A stretch of DNA of 64,000 bases from positions 174,613-238,612 of the forward strand of contig NZ_WJII01000005.1 of NCBI RefSeq assembly GCF_009649635.1. The letters run 5' to 3'. The notes below the pieces were generated by a model, which was given only the letters and a program-made list of their open reading frames with translations, made no database searches and was not told the DNA's origin. The stretch is from Microbacterium sp. SYP-A9085. Lineage in GTDB: Bacteria; Actinomycetota; Actinomycetes; Actinomycetales; Microbacteriaceae. Shown piece after piece: positions 1-8,067 of this stretch; the stretch's first letter is position 1; each line of letters opens with the position of its first letter. The translations under genes were made by a program, and so were the position numbers.

Positions 1-316
1 CGCCCGCCTCCACCGACACGGTCGAGGCGTCGGCGATGATGCCGGGCACCGCGTCACCGGTGAGCAAGCCGCCCTCGCCGAGCATGACCTGCTCGAGATC
101 CTTCGACGCGGCGACCATCGAGAAGACGATGTCACGGTCGGCCAACTCGACCGGACGGTCGACGACGCTGGCGCCCCGCGCGGCGAGCGGTTCAGCCTTG
201 GAGCGGGTGCGGTTGTAGACGGCGACGTCGTATCCGGCCTCCAGGAGCCTCGTGGCCAGTTGGAATCCCATCCGACCGACGCCGATCCAGCCGATCCTGA
301 GGTCTTTCGTTGGCAT
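1..316 (-). CDS. NAD(P)-dependent 3-hydroxyisobutyrate dehydrogenase-like oxidoreductase (partial, N-terminus only)
   Basis: The reading frame runs off the left edge, so only about 105 N-terminal residues are visible. They form the dinucleotide-binding half of the 6-phosphogluconate/3-hydroxyisobutyrate dehydrogenase superfamily: a GVGRMG nucleotide-binding loop at residues 12-17, the YNRT segment that follows beta-2, then a VFSMVA strand and an IIADASTVS strand. The ATG at 316 has GGGAG six bases upstream. The gene diverges from a LacI regulator, and a perfect palindrome lies in the 118-bp gap, so the regulator probably controls this gene. The superfamily also covers tartronate semialdehyde, glyoxylate and sulfolactaldehyde reductases. 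The substrate cannot be read without the C-terminal domain. Confidence 0.85.
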   Translation of the reverse strand, partial: MPTKDLRIGWIGVGRMGFQLATRLLEAGYDVAVYNRTRSKAEPLAARGASVVDRPVELADRDIVFSMVAASKDLEQVMLGEGGLLTGDAVPGIIADASTVSVEAG

Positions 317-340
317 CCCGTTCTCCCTTGACGATGACGA

Positions 341-354
341 TGCAATCGATTGCA
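341..354. promoter_or_regulatory. LacI-family operator (perfect palindrome TGCAATCGATTGCA)
   Basis: This is an exact 14-bp palindrome with a central CG, the form typical of LacI/GalR-family operators. It lies 24 bp upstream of the divergent dehydrogenase start and 80 bp upstream of the LacI start. It overlaps a possible plus-strand promoter (TTGACG at 328-333, 17-bp spacer, weak TGCAAT at 351-356). Binding would therefore plausibly repress both directions. The palindrome is seen directly; the role is inferred. Confidence 0.75.
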
Positions 355-434
355 ATCCTCTCGGGGCCTCCCCTCGTTGTCAAGTGTGGGTGAAACAACC
401 CCGAAGTCGGCAACCGGTTGATAGCGTTAGCGGC

Positions 435-1502
435 ATGCCGGGACGAGTGACGATCGCGGATGTCGCCACGCGCGCGGGGGTGCACAAGGCGACCGTGTCG
501 CGCGCCCTGAACGCGCGCACCCAGCACCAGGTGAACACGGCCACGGTCAAGCGCGTCCAGCGCGCGGCACGCGAACTCGGGTACGTGCCCAACGTCATCG
601 CGCGGGGCCTGCGCACCAGCCTGTCCATGACGATAGGCGTCATCCTGCCTGATCTCACCAACCCGCTCTTCCCCCCAATCGTGCGAGGAATCGAGAGCCA
701 TCTCTCCGGCCGTTCCTATACCGCCCTCGTGGTGAACACCGACGGCAAGGATGACGCGGAGCTCGCGGCGTTCGACTCGCTTCTGGAGCGCCGCGTCGAC
801 GGGTTGATCGTCGCGACCGGGAAGGTGGAGCACCCGCTCCTCGCCGACGCGTACGCGCGCGGCATCCCCGTCGTCATGCTCAATCGGGGCACCGCGCGCG
901 GCGAGTATCCGCTCGTCGTCGGCGACGACGCGAAGGGCGTCACCGATGCCGTCGAACACCTCGTCCGGCTCGGCCACCGGGACCTCGTGCACCTGGCGGG
1001 GCCTGCCGACTTCACCACCAGCCTGGCACGCTCCGAGGCGTTCACGGCAGCCGCGCGCAGACATCCGGGTCTGAAACACTCCATCATCCTCGCTTCTGCG
1101 TTCAGCATCGCGGCAGGCGAGGCCACCATGGCCGAGCTGCTCGCGCGGCCGGAGGAGCTGCCCACCGCGGTCGTGGCCGGCAACGACCTGATCGCCGTCG
1201 GCGTGCTGCGCGCGCTCCGCGCGCACGGTCTAGCCACCCCCGGCGACGTGTCCGTGGTGGGTTTCAACGACATGCCGTTCGCGGAAGACCTGAATCCACC
1301 GCTGACGACTGTCCACATCCCTCATCACGAGATGGGCGTTCAGGCCGCTCGCCTTCTGCTGGAAGGCATCGAGTCAGGCGCGCAGCACGGGATCACGATC
1401 ACGCTCCCCGCGGAGCTCGTCGTGCGCTCGTCGACCGCCCAGCCCCGTGAGCACAGTATCCGCGGACCGTTGACGCACGACTCGACTCCCTCCTCGAGCT
1501 AG
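435..1502 (+). CDS. LacI-family transcriptional regulator
   Basis: A 355-residue repressor of normal length for the family. The N-terminal helix-turn-helix (VTIADVATRAGVHKATVSRA, residues 5-24) is followed by a hinge helix near residues 53-64 and a periplasmic-binding-protein-like ligand domain (IGVILPDLTNPLFPPIVRGI onward). The C-terminus keeps the VSVVGFNDMPFAEDLNPPLTT-type segment. An upstream in-frame ATG at 252 exists, but it would place 61 unrelated residues before the HTH and would cover the operator, so the ATG at 435 is chosen. The ligand is unknown. Divergence from a hydroxyacid dehydrogenase suggests control of a sugar-acid or related catabolic pathway. Confidence 0.93.
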   Translation: MPGRVTIADVATRAGVHKATVSRALNARTQHQVNTATVKRVQRAARELGYVPNVIARGLRTSLSMTIGVILPDLTNPLFPPIVRGIESHLSGRSYTALVVNTDGKDDAELAAFDSLLERRVDGLIVATGKVEHPLLADAYARGIPVVMLNRGTARGEYPLVVGDDAKGVTDAVEHLVRLGHRDLVHLAGPADFTTSLARSEAFTAAARRHPGLKHSIILASAFSIAAGEATMAELLARPEELPTAVVAGNDLIAVGVLRALRAHGLATPGDVSVVGFNDMPFAEDLNPPLTTVHIPHHEMGVQAARLLLEGIESGAQHGITITLPAELVVRSSTAQPREHSIRGPLTHDSTPSSS

Positions 1503-1588
1503 TTGGGAATCCGGGCGACCAATCCACCCGACGCGTCCCCTGCGGATCCGTGCCATGCGGAACACTGTGCGCGGGTGCGACGATGGGC

Positions 1589-2380
1589 TCACCGACGGGC
1601 GACGCCGCCCCCGGCGAGCCGGCTCGAGATCGCCACGGGGATGATGGTGACCAGGAGGACGACGATGACCACGACGTTGACCTCCGGCAGGTGCTGACCG
1701 AGTCGAATGGCGCCGAAGATCCACAGCGGCAATGTGTTCTGCGCGCCCGCCGTGAAGGTCGTCACCACCACCTCGTCGAACGATAGGGCGAATGCGAGCA
1801 GGGCGCCCGACACGAGGGCCGTCGCCAGACTCGGCAGGGTGACGAACCGGAAGGTCTGCAGCGGCCGGGCCCCGAGGTCCTGCGAAGCTTCGACAAAGCT
1901 CGTGCCGGTGCGCCGCAGGCGCGCGATGACGTTGTTGTAGACCACGACGATGCAGAACGTGGCATGGCCCACGATGATCGTCGTCAGCGACAGGCCGATC
2001 CCGGCGAAGCTGAAAGCGGAGTTCAGCGCGACACCCGTGATGATCCCGGGCAGAGCCAACGGCAGCACGACCAGGAACGAGATCGTCTCACGCCCGAAGA
2101 AGCGGTAGCGGTGCACGCCGAACGCAGCCGCGGAACCGAGCAGGAGCGCGATCGCCGTCGAGATGAGCCCCGCCCGCACCGAGAGCCACAGTGCTTCGCG
2201 CACCTGCGCGTCGTTCCAGGCGAGAATGAACCACTTCGTCGAGAATGACGCGATCGGCCAGCTCTGGATGTTCGAGCCGTTGAACGCGTACAGGCACACG
2301 ATGACGATCGGGGCGAACAGGAACACGAGAACCAGCGCCATCCATATCCGCAGCAGGATGCGACTGAGTCGTCCGCTCAT
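1589..2380 (-). CDS. ABC transporter permease, polyamine (PotC) type
   Basis: A 263-residue inner-membrane permease, last gene of the four-gene ABC operon. It has an N-terminal membrane helix (IWMALVLVFLFAPIVIVCLYAF) and several more hydrophobic segments. The EAA loop (FVEASQDLGARPLQTFRFVTLP) contacts the ATPase. The motif and size match the PotC class of spermidine/putrescine permeases. Its start overlaps the end of the upstream permease by four bases, indicating coupled translation. An 86-bp gap separates it from the convergent LacI gene and I see no strong terminator there. Polyamine specificity is inferred from family; related systems carry other cations or small organic substrates. Confidence 0.9.
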   Translation of the reverse strand: MSGRLSRILLRIWMALVLVFLFAPIVIVCLYAFNGSNIQSWPIASFSTKWFILAWNDAQVREALWLSVRAGLISTAIALLLGSAAAFGVHRYRFFGRETISFLVVLPLALPGIITGVALNSAFSFAGIGLSLTTIIVGHATFCIVVVYNNVIARLRRTGTSFVEASQDLGARPLQTFRFVTLPSLATALVSGALLAFALSFDEVVVTTFTAGAQNTLPLWIFGAIRLGQHLPEVNVVVIVVLLVTIIPVAISSRLAGGGVARR

Positions 2381-3294
2381 GAGAACTCCTCGGAGGCGCC
2401 CGCGAACCGTGCAGCGGAAAGGTAGACGATCATGATCACGATCGGCACGATGGCCAGTGCTGCGGCGAACGGCAGATTTCCGGCCACCCCGATATTCGAG
2501 TAGATGACGTTGCCGATGAAGTTCGACCCGGTGCCGCCGACGAGGATCGGCGTGATGAAGTCGCCCAGCGTCAGCGAGAACGTGAAGATCGAGCCGGCGA
2601 CCACGCCGGGCAGGGCGAGCGGCACGACCACCCGCCAGAGCGTGCGCGAACCATGTGCGCCGAGGTCAGCGGACGCCTGCAGATAGGAGTCCGGGATCCG
2701 CTCCATTGCCGCATAGACGGGCACGATCATGTACGGCAGCCAAATGTACGAGAACACTATCCACATCGCCACATTCGTGTACCCGATGTTCGCCGGCGGC
2801 AGCCCCAGGTGCTCGAGGGTCCAGTTCAGCGTGCCGCCCTTCTGCAGGATCACGATCCATGCGTACACGCGGGCGAGGTAGCTGGCCCACAGCGGCAGCA
2901 CGACGGCAGTGAAGAGGATGTTGCGCATCCGCGGCGATGCGACCCGCGCCAGGTAGTAGGCCACCGGGAACGCGATCAGCGCGTCGGTGACGGTGACCAG
3001 CAGTGCCATGACGATCGTGCGGCCGATCACGGACAGGTAGGTGGGAGTGAAGATGTGCGTGAAGTTGTCGAGCGTGAACTCCCGCTGCAGCTGGTTGGTG
3101 AGCGGATTGACGGACCAGAACGCCGTGGCGAGCATGACAGCGAGGGAGGCGAGGTAAATGATCACCAGCCACCCCATCGGCGGGGTCAGGGTGAGCAGTC
3201 CGCGCAGCCACGGCCGCCGCCACAGGGCCGCGGACAATCCGCGGCCCCGTGGCGCCGTGGCCGGAGTGCGGGCCGGATCGGCGAGACCTGTCAC
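2377..3294 (-). CDS. ABC transporter permease, polyamine (PotB) type
   Basis: A 305-residue permease forming the channel with the PotC-type partner. A positively charged N-terminal tail of about 35 residues precedes the first membrane helix (GWLVIIYLASLAVMLATAFW). The EAA-type coupling segment (LQASADLGAHGSRTLWRVVVPLALPG) is present. The start codon is GTG, three bases after the stop of the substrate-binding protein gene, and the stop overlaps the next permease by four bases. The tight packing of all four components supports one transporter complex. Confidence 0.9.
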   Translation of the reverse strand: MTGLADPARTPATAPRGRGLSAALWRRPWLRGLLTLTPPMGWLVIIYLASLAVMLATAFWSVNPLTNQLQREFTLDNFTHIFTPTYLSVIGRTIVMALLVTVTDALIAFPVAYYLARVASPRMRNILFTAVVLPLWASYLARVYAWIVILQKGGTLNWTLEHLGLPPANIGYTNVAMWIVFSYIWLPYMIVPVYAAMERIPDSYLQASADLGAHGSRTLWRVVVPLALPGVVAGSIFTFSLTLGDFITPILVGGTGSNFIGNVIYSNIGVAGNLPFAAALAIVPIVIMIVYLSAARFAGASEEFS

Positions 3295-3297
3295 GGG

Positions 3298-4512
3298 TCA
3301 GCCCGTGATTTCGGTCCAGGCCGCCTGCCACTGCTGGAACGGCACGCAATCGTTCTTCCCGTTGCCGCATTGAGCCAAAGGCGTCTTCCAGAACTTGATC
3401 TGGCTGAAGTACGACTCCGGTGCGTTGGCGTGGTACGCGGCGCACGATCCCGCTTGAAGGGAGTCCATCACTTTGCAGGCGTTCTGGTTCGCGGGCGTTT
3501 CGCCGAAGTAGATCGCCTGCTGCGCCTGAACCTCGGGCGTTGTCGCCCACTGCATCCACTTGTAGGCGCAGTTCGGGTGCGGCGCCTTCGACGCGAGCAT
3601 CCAGGTGTCGGCCCAGCCTGTGGCCCCTTCGGCGGGAATCGTATCGGCCACCGGCGCCTTGCCGGCCTGCAGCGTGTTGGTCTGGTACGGCCAGGCGGCG
3701 CCGACGACCGTGGCGCCGGACTGGAAGAGGCTGATCTCCTGCGACGCCAGTCCCCAGTACTTCTTCACGAGCGGACGCTGTTCCTTGAGCAGACTGACGG
3801 CGGCGTCGAATTGCTTCTGGGTCAGTTCGTACGGGTCGGTGATGCCCAGGTCGGGCTTCGTCTTGCTCAGGTACAGGGCCGCATCGGCGATCTGGATGGG
3901 GTTGTCGGGGACGGTGACCTGGCCCGTGTACTTCTTGTCGTAGAGCGTCGCCCAGGAGGTCGGCTCTTGAGTGACGACCGACGTGTTGTACATGAGCACG
4001 TTGGGACCGAACTCGTAGGAGACGCCGTAGTGCTTGCCGTCGATGGTGTTGAAGCTCGGGCTCTTGAGGAATTCGTAGAAGTTGTTCCACTCCGGGATCA
4101 GGTCGATGTTGACCGGCCGGACGTCGCCCCCGTAGATGAGACGCAGGTCGGCGTCGCCCGAGGCCGAGACCATGTCATACTGCCCGCCGCCGCCTCCGGC
4201 CATGAGCGAGACCATCTCACTGGAGGATCCGGCGTACTTGGAGTTGACCTGGCAGCCCGTCTGCTTCTCGAACGGCTGCACCCAATCCGGCTGCGTGTAC
4301 CCCTCCCAAGCGATGAGGTTCAGTTGGCCTTCGGTCTTTCCGATCGACGTCGGAACCGCGGCATCCTGCATCGGCGGCTTCAGGCCCGCGACCGCGCCGT
4401 TGCCGCCGCCCGTCGATGAGGGACCCGGGCCTGCCGAACCGCAGCCCGACAACAGCATGCCCACCGCCAGGACCGCGGTGGACGCGACGATCGTCGCATG
4501 GATTCTGCTCAC
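3298..4512 (-). CDS. ABC transporter substrate-binding lipoprotein, polyamine (PotD) type
   Basis: A 404-residue secreted lipoprotein. The N-terminus is a short signal peptide ending in LLSGC, with Cys24 the expected lipidated residue, followed by a Gly/Ser/Pro linker. The mature part starts with LNLIAWEGYTQPDWVQPFEKQTGCQVN, characteristic of the PotD/PotF extracellular solute-binding class. Position between the ATPase and the permeases, with a four-base overlap with the former, fixes its role as the ligand receptor of this importer. The substrate is probably a polyamine or similar cation. The ligand pocket cannot be assigned by eye. Confidence 0.9.
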   Translation of the reverse strand: MSRIHATIVASTAVLAVGMLLSGCGSAGPGPSSTGGGNGAVAGLKPPMQDAAVPTSIGKTEGQLNLIAWEGYTQPDWVQPFEKQTGCQVNSKYAGSSSEMVSLMAGGGGGQYDMVSASGDADLRLIYGGDVRPVNIDLIPEWNNFYEFLKSPSFNTIDGKHYGVSYEFGPNVLMYNTSVVTQEPTSWATLYDKKYTGQVTVPDNPIQIADAALYLSKTKPDLGITDPYELTQKQFDAAVSLLKEQRPLVKKYWGLASQEISLFQSGATVVGAAWPYQTNTLQAGKAPVADTIPAEGATGWADTWMLASKAPHPNCAYKWMQWATTPEVQAQQAIYFGETPANQNACKVMDSLQAGSCAAYHANAPESYFSQIKFWKTPLAQCGNGKNDCVPFQQWQAAWTEITG

Positions 4513-5603
4513 TGTTCACTCCTTGTCTGTGCGCCCCCGGTGACCGCGGGGGCCAGCCGATGGGATTGCGCCGGCCACCAGGCGATGCGCACCCGCTCGC
4601 CCGGGGAGGGCATCCGCAGGGCGCTGGTGGAGGTCTCGTTCTGCATGGCAACCGACACGGTCCGGGCGTCGTCGAGAGTCAGGTGCACCCGGGTCAGGAC
4701 GCCCAGATAAATGACCTCGCCGACCGTGCCCTGCAGCACTTGCGCGGCATCCGGGACCGGAGCTTCGGCCGGCAGCAGGCGCATCCGCTCCGGTCGGACC
4801 GCGTAGCGGTCGGGTCCGAACGGGATCGTGTTCGACACGCCGATGAAGTCCGCGACATACTCGTTCGCGGGGTTCTCGTAGATCTCCACCGGCGAGCCCA
4901 CCTGCTCAATGCGTCCCAGATGGAACACCGCGATGCGATCGCTCATCGTCAGTGCCTCCTCCTGGTCGTGCGTGACGAAGATGAAGGTGATGCCGGCCTC
5001 ACGCTGAATGCGCTTCAGCTCTAGCTGCATGCTCTGCCGCAGTTTCAGGTCGAGCGCGCCCAGCGGCTCGTCCAGCAGCAGCACGGAGGGTCGGTTGACA
5101 ATCGCCCGCGCCAGCGCCACCCGCTGCCGCTGCCCGCCGGAGAGCTGATCGGGCTTACGGCGACCGTAGTCGGGAAGGCCCACCATCCGCAGGGCGTCGT
5201 TCGCCCGACGGCGCCGCTGCACAGTCGGCACGTGCTTGACGCGCAGACCGTACTCGACGTTCTGGAGGACGTTCATGTGCGGGAACAGCGCATAGTCCTG
5301 GAAGACGGTGTTGACATCCCGGTCGTACGGCGGCACGCGGGTCACGTCGACGCCGTGCAGCATGACTGTGCCGGAATCGGCCTGCTCGAACCCCGCGATC
5401 ACCCGCAGCATCGTCGTCTTGCCCGAACCGGAGGCCCCGAGCATCGTGAAGAATTCGCCGGCGCGCACGTCAAGGTCGACGCCGTCCAGCGCCACGACGT
5501 CGCCGAACGTCTTCCGCACCGCGCGCAGGCTGACCGCCGGCGTCGAGACGCCGATGGCCGGCCGTGCCTGCTCTCGCTCCTGCGCGATCGGCGCTGTTCT
5601 CAT
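4509..5603 (-). CDS. ABC transporter ATP-binding protein, polyamine (PotA) type
   Basis: First gene of the operon, 364 residues from the chosen ATG. It has Walker A GASGSGKT (56-63), an LSGGQRQR signature, Walker B LLLDEPLGALD and a switch histidine in VTHDQEEAL. The C-terminal extension of about 100 residues fits the TOBE-like regulatory domain of the CUT1/PotA class. An in-frame ATG at 5657 lacks a ribosome site. The ATG at 5603 has GGGGAG just upstream, so it is preferred. It drives import through the adjoining permeases and diverges from the GntR gene across a 121-bp regulatory gap. Confidence 0.92.
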   Translation of the reverse strand: MRTAPIAQEREQARPAIGVSTPAVSLRAVRKTFGDVVALDGVDLDVRAGEFFTMLGASGSGKTTMLRVIAGFEQADSGTVMLHGVDVTRVPPYDRDVNTVFQDYALFPHMNVLQNVEYGLRVKHVPTVQRRRRANDALRMVGLPDYGRRKPDQLSGGQRQRVALARAIVNRPSVLLLDEPLGALDLKLRQSMQLELKRIQREAGITFIFVTHDQEEALTMSDRIAVFHLGRIEQVGSPVEIYENPANEYVADFIGVSNTIPFGPDRYAVRPERMRLLPAEAPVPDAAQVLQGTVGEVIYLGVLTRVHLTLDDARTVSVAMQNETSTSALRMPSPGERVRIAWWPAQSHRLAPAVTGGAQTRSEQ

Positions 5604-5654
5604 GCAGGTCACTCCCCACGTCTCTGTCGAGACCAGAAGAATAACATATAACCT

Positions 5655-5666
5655 CATTGGTCAATG
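5655..5666. promoter_or_regulatory. Candidate GntR/FCD operator CATTG-GT-CAATG
   Basis: A 5-bp inverted repeat with a 2-bp centre lies in the short gap between the divergent ABC operon and the gntR gene, in an AT-richer patch (ATAACATATAACCTCATTGG). Such compact dyads are usual for FadR-type GntR proteins. Location and symmetry are seen directly; binding is inferred. Confidence 0.5.
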
Positions 5667-5724
5667 CGTTTGGATCAGGCATCGGATAGCCTAGGGGCGA
5701 ATCGGGACGACGGGAGGCGTACAC

Positions 5725-6534
5725 ATGGCCGATGAGAGACTGACCGCCGTCGTGTCGCGTGCACCGGACTACCTCGACGACCCCACTCCGATTCCAGCCA
5801 CGGTGCGCTGGTCGCAGTTGGCGTACAGCGCGGTGTTCGCGCCCCTCACACAGTTGAGCCGGCCCAACATCGTTGCGCGGCGCCTCGCAGACGGCATCGC
5901 CTTGGGGGTGCTGCGCGATGGCGAACAGCTGCCGTCGGAATCCGAGCTCGCCGACGAATTCGGAGTTTCGACCGTGTCGGTGCGGCAGGCGCTCGGGATG
6001 CTGCGGGAGCAGGGTCTCATCGCAACCCGGCGTGGGCGCAACGGCGGCAGCTTCGTGAAGGCGCCCGGCGACACGGCGCGCGACGTGGTGCGCGCCCGGC
6101 TCAGGGACATGTCGATGGCCGATCTGCGCGACCTGTGCGACCACTACCGGTCGGTCAACGGGGCAGCGGCCGCTCTCGCGGCGGCGCGGGTCGACGATGA
6201 GGACGCCGACCGGATCCGTGCGGCCGCCGCGGTCGAGCTGCCCGCCGCGGACCGGCGTGCACATCGCCACGCCGAGGGACAGTTCCATCTAGAGGTCACC
6301 GCGGCGTCGCAGTCACCCCGGCTGACCCGCGAGGAGATCGCATTGCAGCGCGAGATCGCGCCCGTGCTGTGGCTTCCGATCACCGATGCAACGTCCCTTC
6401 GCACGGCGGCGGCCCATCACGTGCAGCTCGCGGAGGCGGTCGCCGCCGGCGACGCCGTCGCGGCGCGGAGTGCCGCCGAGCACCACATCGACCAGGCCTT
6501 CGCCTGGGCGCGCGAGTTGAAGGAGACATTGTGA
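5725..6534 (+). CDS. GntR-family regulator with FCD-type ligand domain
   Basis: A 269-residue regulator with a winged helix-turn-helix at about 46-112 (RPNIVARRLADGIALG ... SELADEFGVSTVSVRQAL). An all-helical C-terminal domain follows, with FCD hallmarks: FHLEVTAASQSPRL, and HHVQLAEAVAAGDAVAARSAAEHHI, where histidines usually bind metal. A start with GGGAGG upstream gives an unusual 45-residue N-terminal extension. It diverges from the polyamine-type ABC operon and overlaps the downstream Cache-domain gene by four bases. It most likely controls the transporter in response to substrate or a metabolite. Confidence 0.9.
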   Translation: MADERLTAVVSRAPDYLDDPTPIPATVRWSQLAYSAVFAPLTQLSRPNIVARRLADGIALGVLRDGEQLPSESELADEFGVSTVSVRQALGMLREQGLIATRRGRNGGSFVKAPGDTARDVVRARLRDMSMADLRDLCDHYRSVNGAAAALAAARVDDEDADRIRAAAAVELPAADRRAHRHAEGQFHLEVTAASQSPRLTREEIALQREIAPVLWLPITDATSLRTAAAHHVQLAEAVAAGDAVAARSAAEHHIDQAFAWARELKETL

Positions 6535-7301
6535 CCCGCCCCCGGACGTCGGACGATGCCGGCATCGACCGCATCGCAGCCGAGCTCACCGAGACCTTCG
6601 ACGGCGTCTTCGCCGCCCTCGAAGACCTCCGCACTGCCGTCGAGACGGCGCTCGCGGCGCCGAGCCCCCACACCGCGGACCTCGCGGCCATCGACGCTCC
6701 CTCGATCGCCGCCGTCGAAGAGGGCGACGCCCTCATCGTGGGGGCGGGCTACGCAGCGGCCCCGGGCATTCTGGCCGACTCCACGTACTGGCTGCAGTGG
6801 TGGTCGGACTACGACCGCCCCGCCACCGGAACCGCCCGGCGTCTGCACGTCGAGCTCGACCCCGCCGGCGAGCTGTTCCGCGACTACACGGAGCTCGGAT
6901 GGTTCTCGGTGTCGGCCCGGTCGGGCAGCCGGCACATCGCGGGCCCGTACGTGGACTACATGTGCACCGACCAGTACACGCTGACGTTCAGCGTCCCCGT
7001 CCGGCGTGCAGGCCGGTTCGCAGGCATCATCGGCGCGGATGTGTACGCCGACGACGTCGAACGGCTCGCGATAGCCCGGATGACGCGTCACCCCGGACCG
7101 TGCGCGCTCGTGAACGGTTCCGGCCGCGTCGTCGCCGCCGTGCACACGGATCTGGCTCCCGGTCAGCGCATGCGAATGCCATTCCGCGGCGACCCGACAG
7201 TGCCCACCGCCGGAGATCTGGTACGACAGATCGCGGATCTGCCCCTGTATGTCGTCACCGGCCCGCCCGTCACCGCGGCAGAGTTTCGACGGACCGCGTG
7301 A
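6531..7301 (+). CDS. Soluble Cache (PDC sensor) domain protein coupled to GntR regulator
   Basis: A 256-residue protein starting at a GTG whose last bases overlap the gntR stop (GTGA). The centre (GYAAAPGILADSTYWLQWWSD ... FSVSARSGSRHIAGPYVDYMCTDQYTLTFSVPVRRAGRFAGIIGADVYADDV) matches the PDC/Cache fold used by extracellular sensors. I see no signal peptide, no membrane helix and no kinase, cyclase or methyl-accepting output domain. It would therefore be a free-standing cytoplasmic ligand-binding module. Coupling to gntR and divergence from an ABC importer suggest it senses the imported compound or modulates the regulator. Fold assignment is by motif; the function is inferred. Confidence 0.75.
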   Translation: MTRPRTSDDAGIDRIAAELTETFDGVFAALEDLRTAVETALAAPSPHTADLAAIDAPSIAAVEEGDALIVGAGYAAAPGILADSTYWLQWWSDYDRPATGTARRLHVELDPAGELFRDYTELGWFSVSARSGSRHIAGPYVDYMCTDQYTLTFSVPVRRAGRFAGIIGADVYADDVERLAIARMTRHPGPCALVNGSGRVVAAVHTDLAPGQRMRMPFRGDPTVPTAGDLVRQIADLPLYVVTGPPVTAAEFRRTA

Positions 7302-7340
7302 CTGGGAGAACTCGCCCTCCACGAGCCCGGGCGATTCACA

Positions 7341-7440
7341 CCTCGCGAGGCAGCCCCGAACTTCGCGAGGCAGCCCCGAAATTGAGGGATGCCTCGCGAA
7401 GTTGAGGGATGCCTCGCGAAGTTGAGGGATGCCTCGCGAA
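7341..7440. repeat. Five-unit 20-bp repeat array with opposed orientations
   Basis: Exactly five contiguous 20-bp units. Two read CTTCGCGAGGCAGCCCCGAA (first with CC in place of CT at its start). Three read GTTGAGGGATGCCTCGCGAA (first with A at its start). The second type is nearly the reverse complement of the first (17 of 20 after a one-base shift), so the array can fold on itself. It sits between the Cache gene and tRNA-Ala. It could act as a transcription barrier or be a family of intergenic repeats. No spacers exist, so it is not CRISPR. Confidence 0.85.
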
Positions 7441-7543
7441 AGGAGGGAAGACCTACGCTCGCGCCACCGCCCCGAGATCTGCAGGCCCATGTACGGAGAG
7501 GGACTGAGCCGTCACGATGCCGGTGATGCAGCGGAAGAAAATG

Positions 7544-7616
7544 TGGACCTGAGGGGACTCGAACCCCTGACCCCCTGCATGCCATGCAGGTGCGCTACCA
7601 GCTGCGCCACAGGCCC
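7544..7616 (-). tRNA. tRNA-Ala (anticodon GGC)
   Basis: The 73-nt cloverleaf has acceptor GGGCCTG/CAGGTCC with one G-U pair, discriminator A, D arm GCGC...GCGC, anticodon stem CCTGC/GCAGG with loop ATGGCAT (anticodon GGC), and T arm with GGTTCGAGTCC. No CCA is encoded. It stands alone upstream of rsfS. Confidence 0.97.
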
Positions 7617-7689
7617 AGAAATTCGTCCCGGATCGCTCCGGGACAACCCGTTCAGATTACTACATTCCGATGCGGGGGCGAAATCCCGG

Positions 7690-8067
7690 TCACTCCGCGG
7701 CGGCGGCCGCCACCGGCTCGATCGCCACGACCGGGCAGTCCTTCCACAGGCGCTCGAGCCCGTAGTACGTGCGCTCCTGCTCATGGAAGACGTGCGCGAC
7801 GAGGTCGCCGAAATCAAGCAGGATCCAGCGTGCCTCCTGTCGTCCTTCGCGACGCAGACGCTTGTGGCCGGCCTCGAGCAGCTTCTCCTCGATCTCGTCC
7901 GCGATGGCGGCGACGTTGCGCTCGCTGCGCCCCGAGACGATGAGGAACACGTCCACCAGCGGCAGCGGCTCGGACACATCGAGGGCTACGAGGTCCTCGC
8001 CGCCCTTCGCCTGCGCGGCGGCGGCCGCGACCTGCAGCATCTCGCGCGCCTGATCGGTCGCCGTCAC
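7690..8067 (-). CDS. rsfS: Ribosome silencing factor RsfS
   Basis: A 125-residue RsfS/Iojap protein that binds ribosomal protein uL14 and blocks subunit joining when nutrients fall. The conserved core is present: LVALDVSEPLPLVDVFLIVSG, then RQEARWILLDFGDLVAHVFHEQERTYYGLERLW. The GTG start overlaps the stop of the upstream membrane-protein gene by four bases, so it is translated in the nadD-hypothetical-rsfS run, a common actinobacterial order. Confidence 0.95.
   Translation of the reverse strand: MTATDQAREMLQVAAAAAQAKGGEDLVALDVSEPLPLVDVFLIVSGRSERNVAAIADEIEEKLLEAGHKRLRREGRQEARWILLDFGDLVAHVFHEQERTYYGLERLWKDCPVVAIEPVAAAAAE

Noticed and set aside
7341..7440. CRISPR-like array
   Set aside because: 20-bp units are contiguous, with no spacers, mixed orientation and no cas genes nearby.
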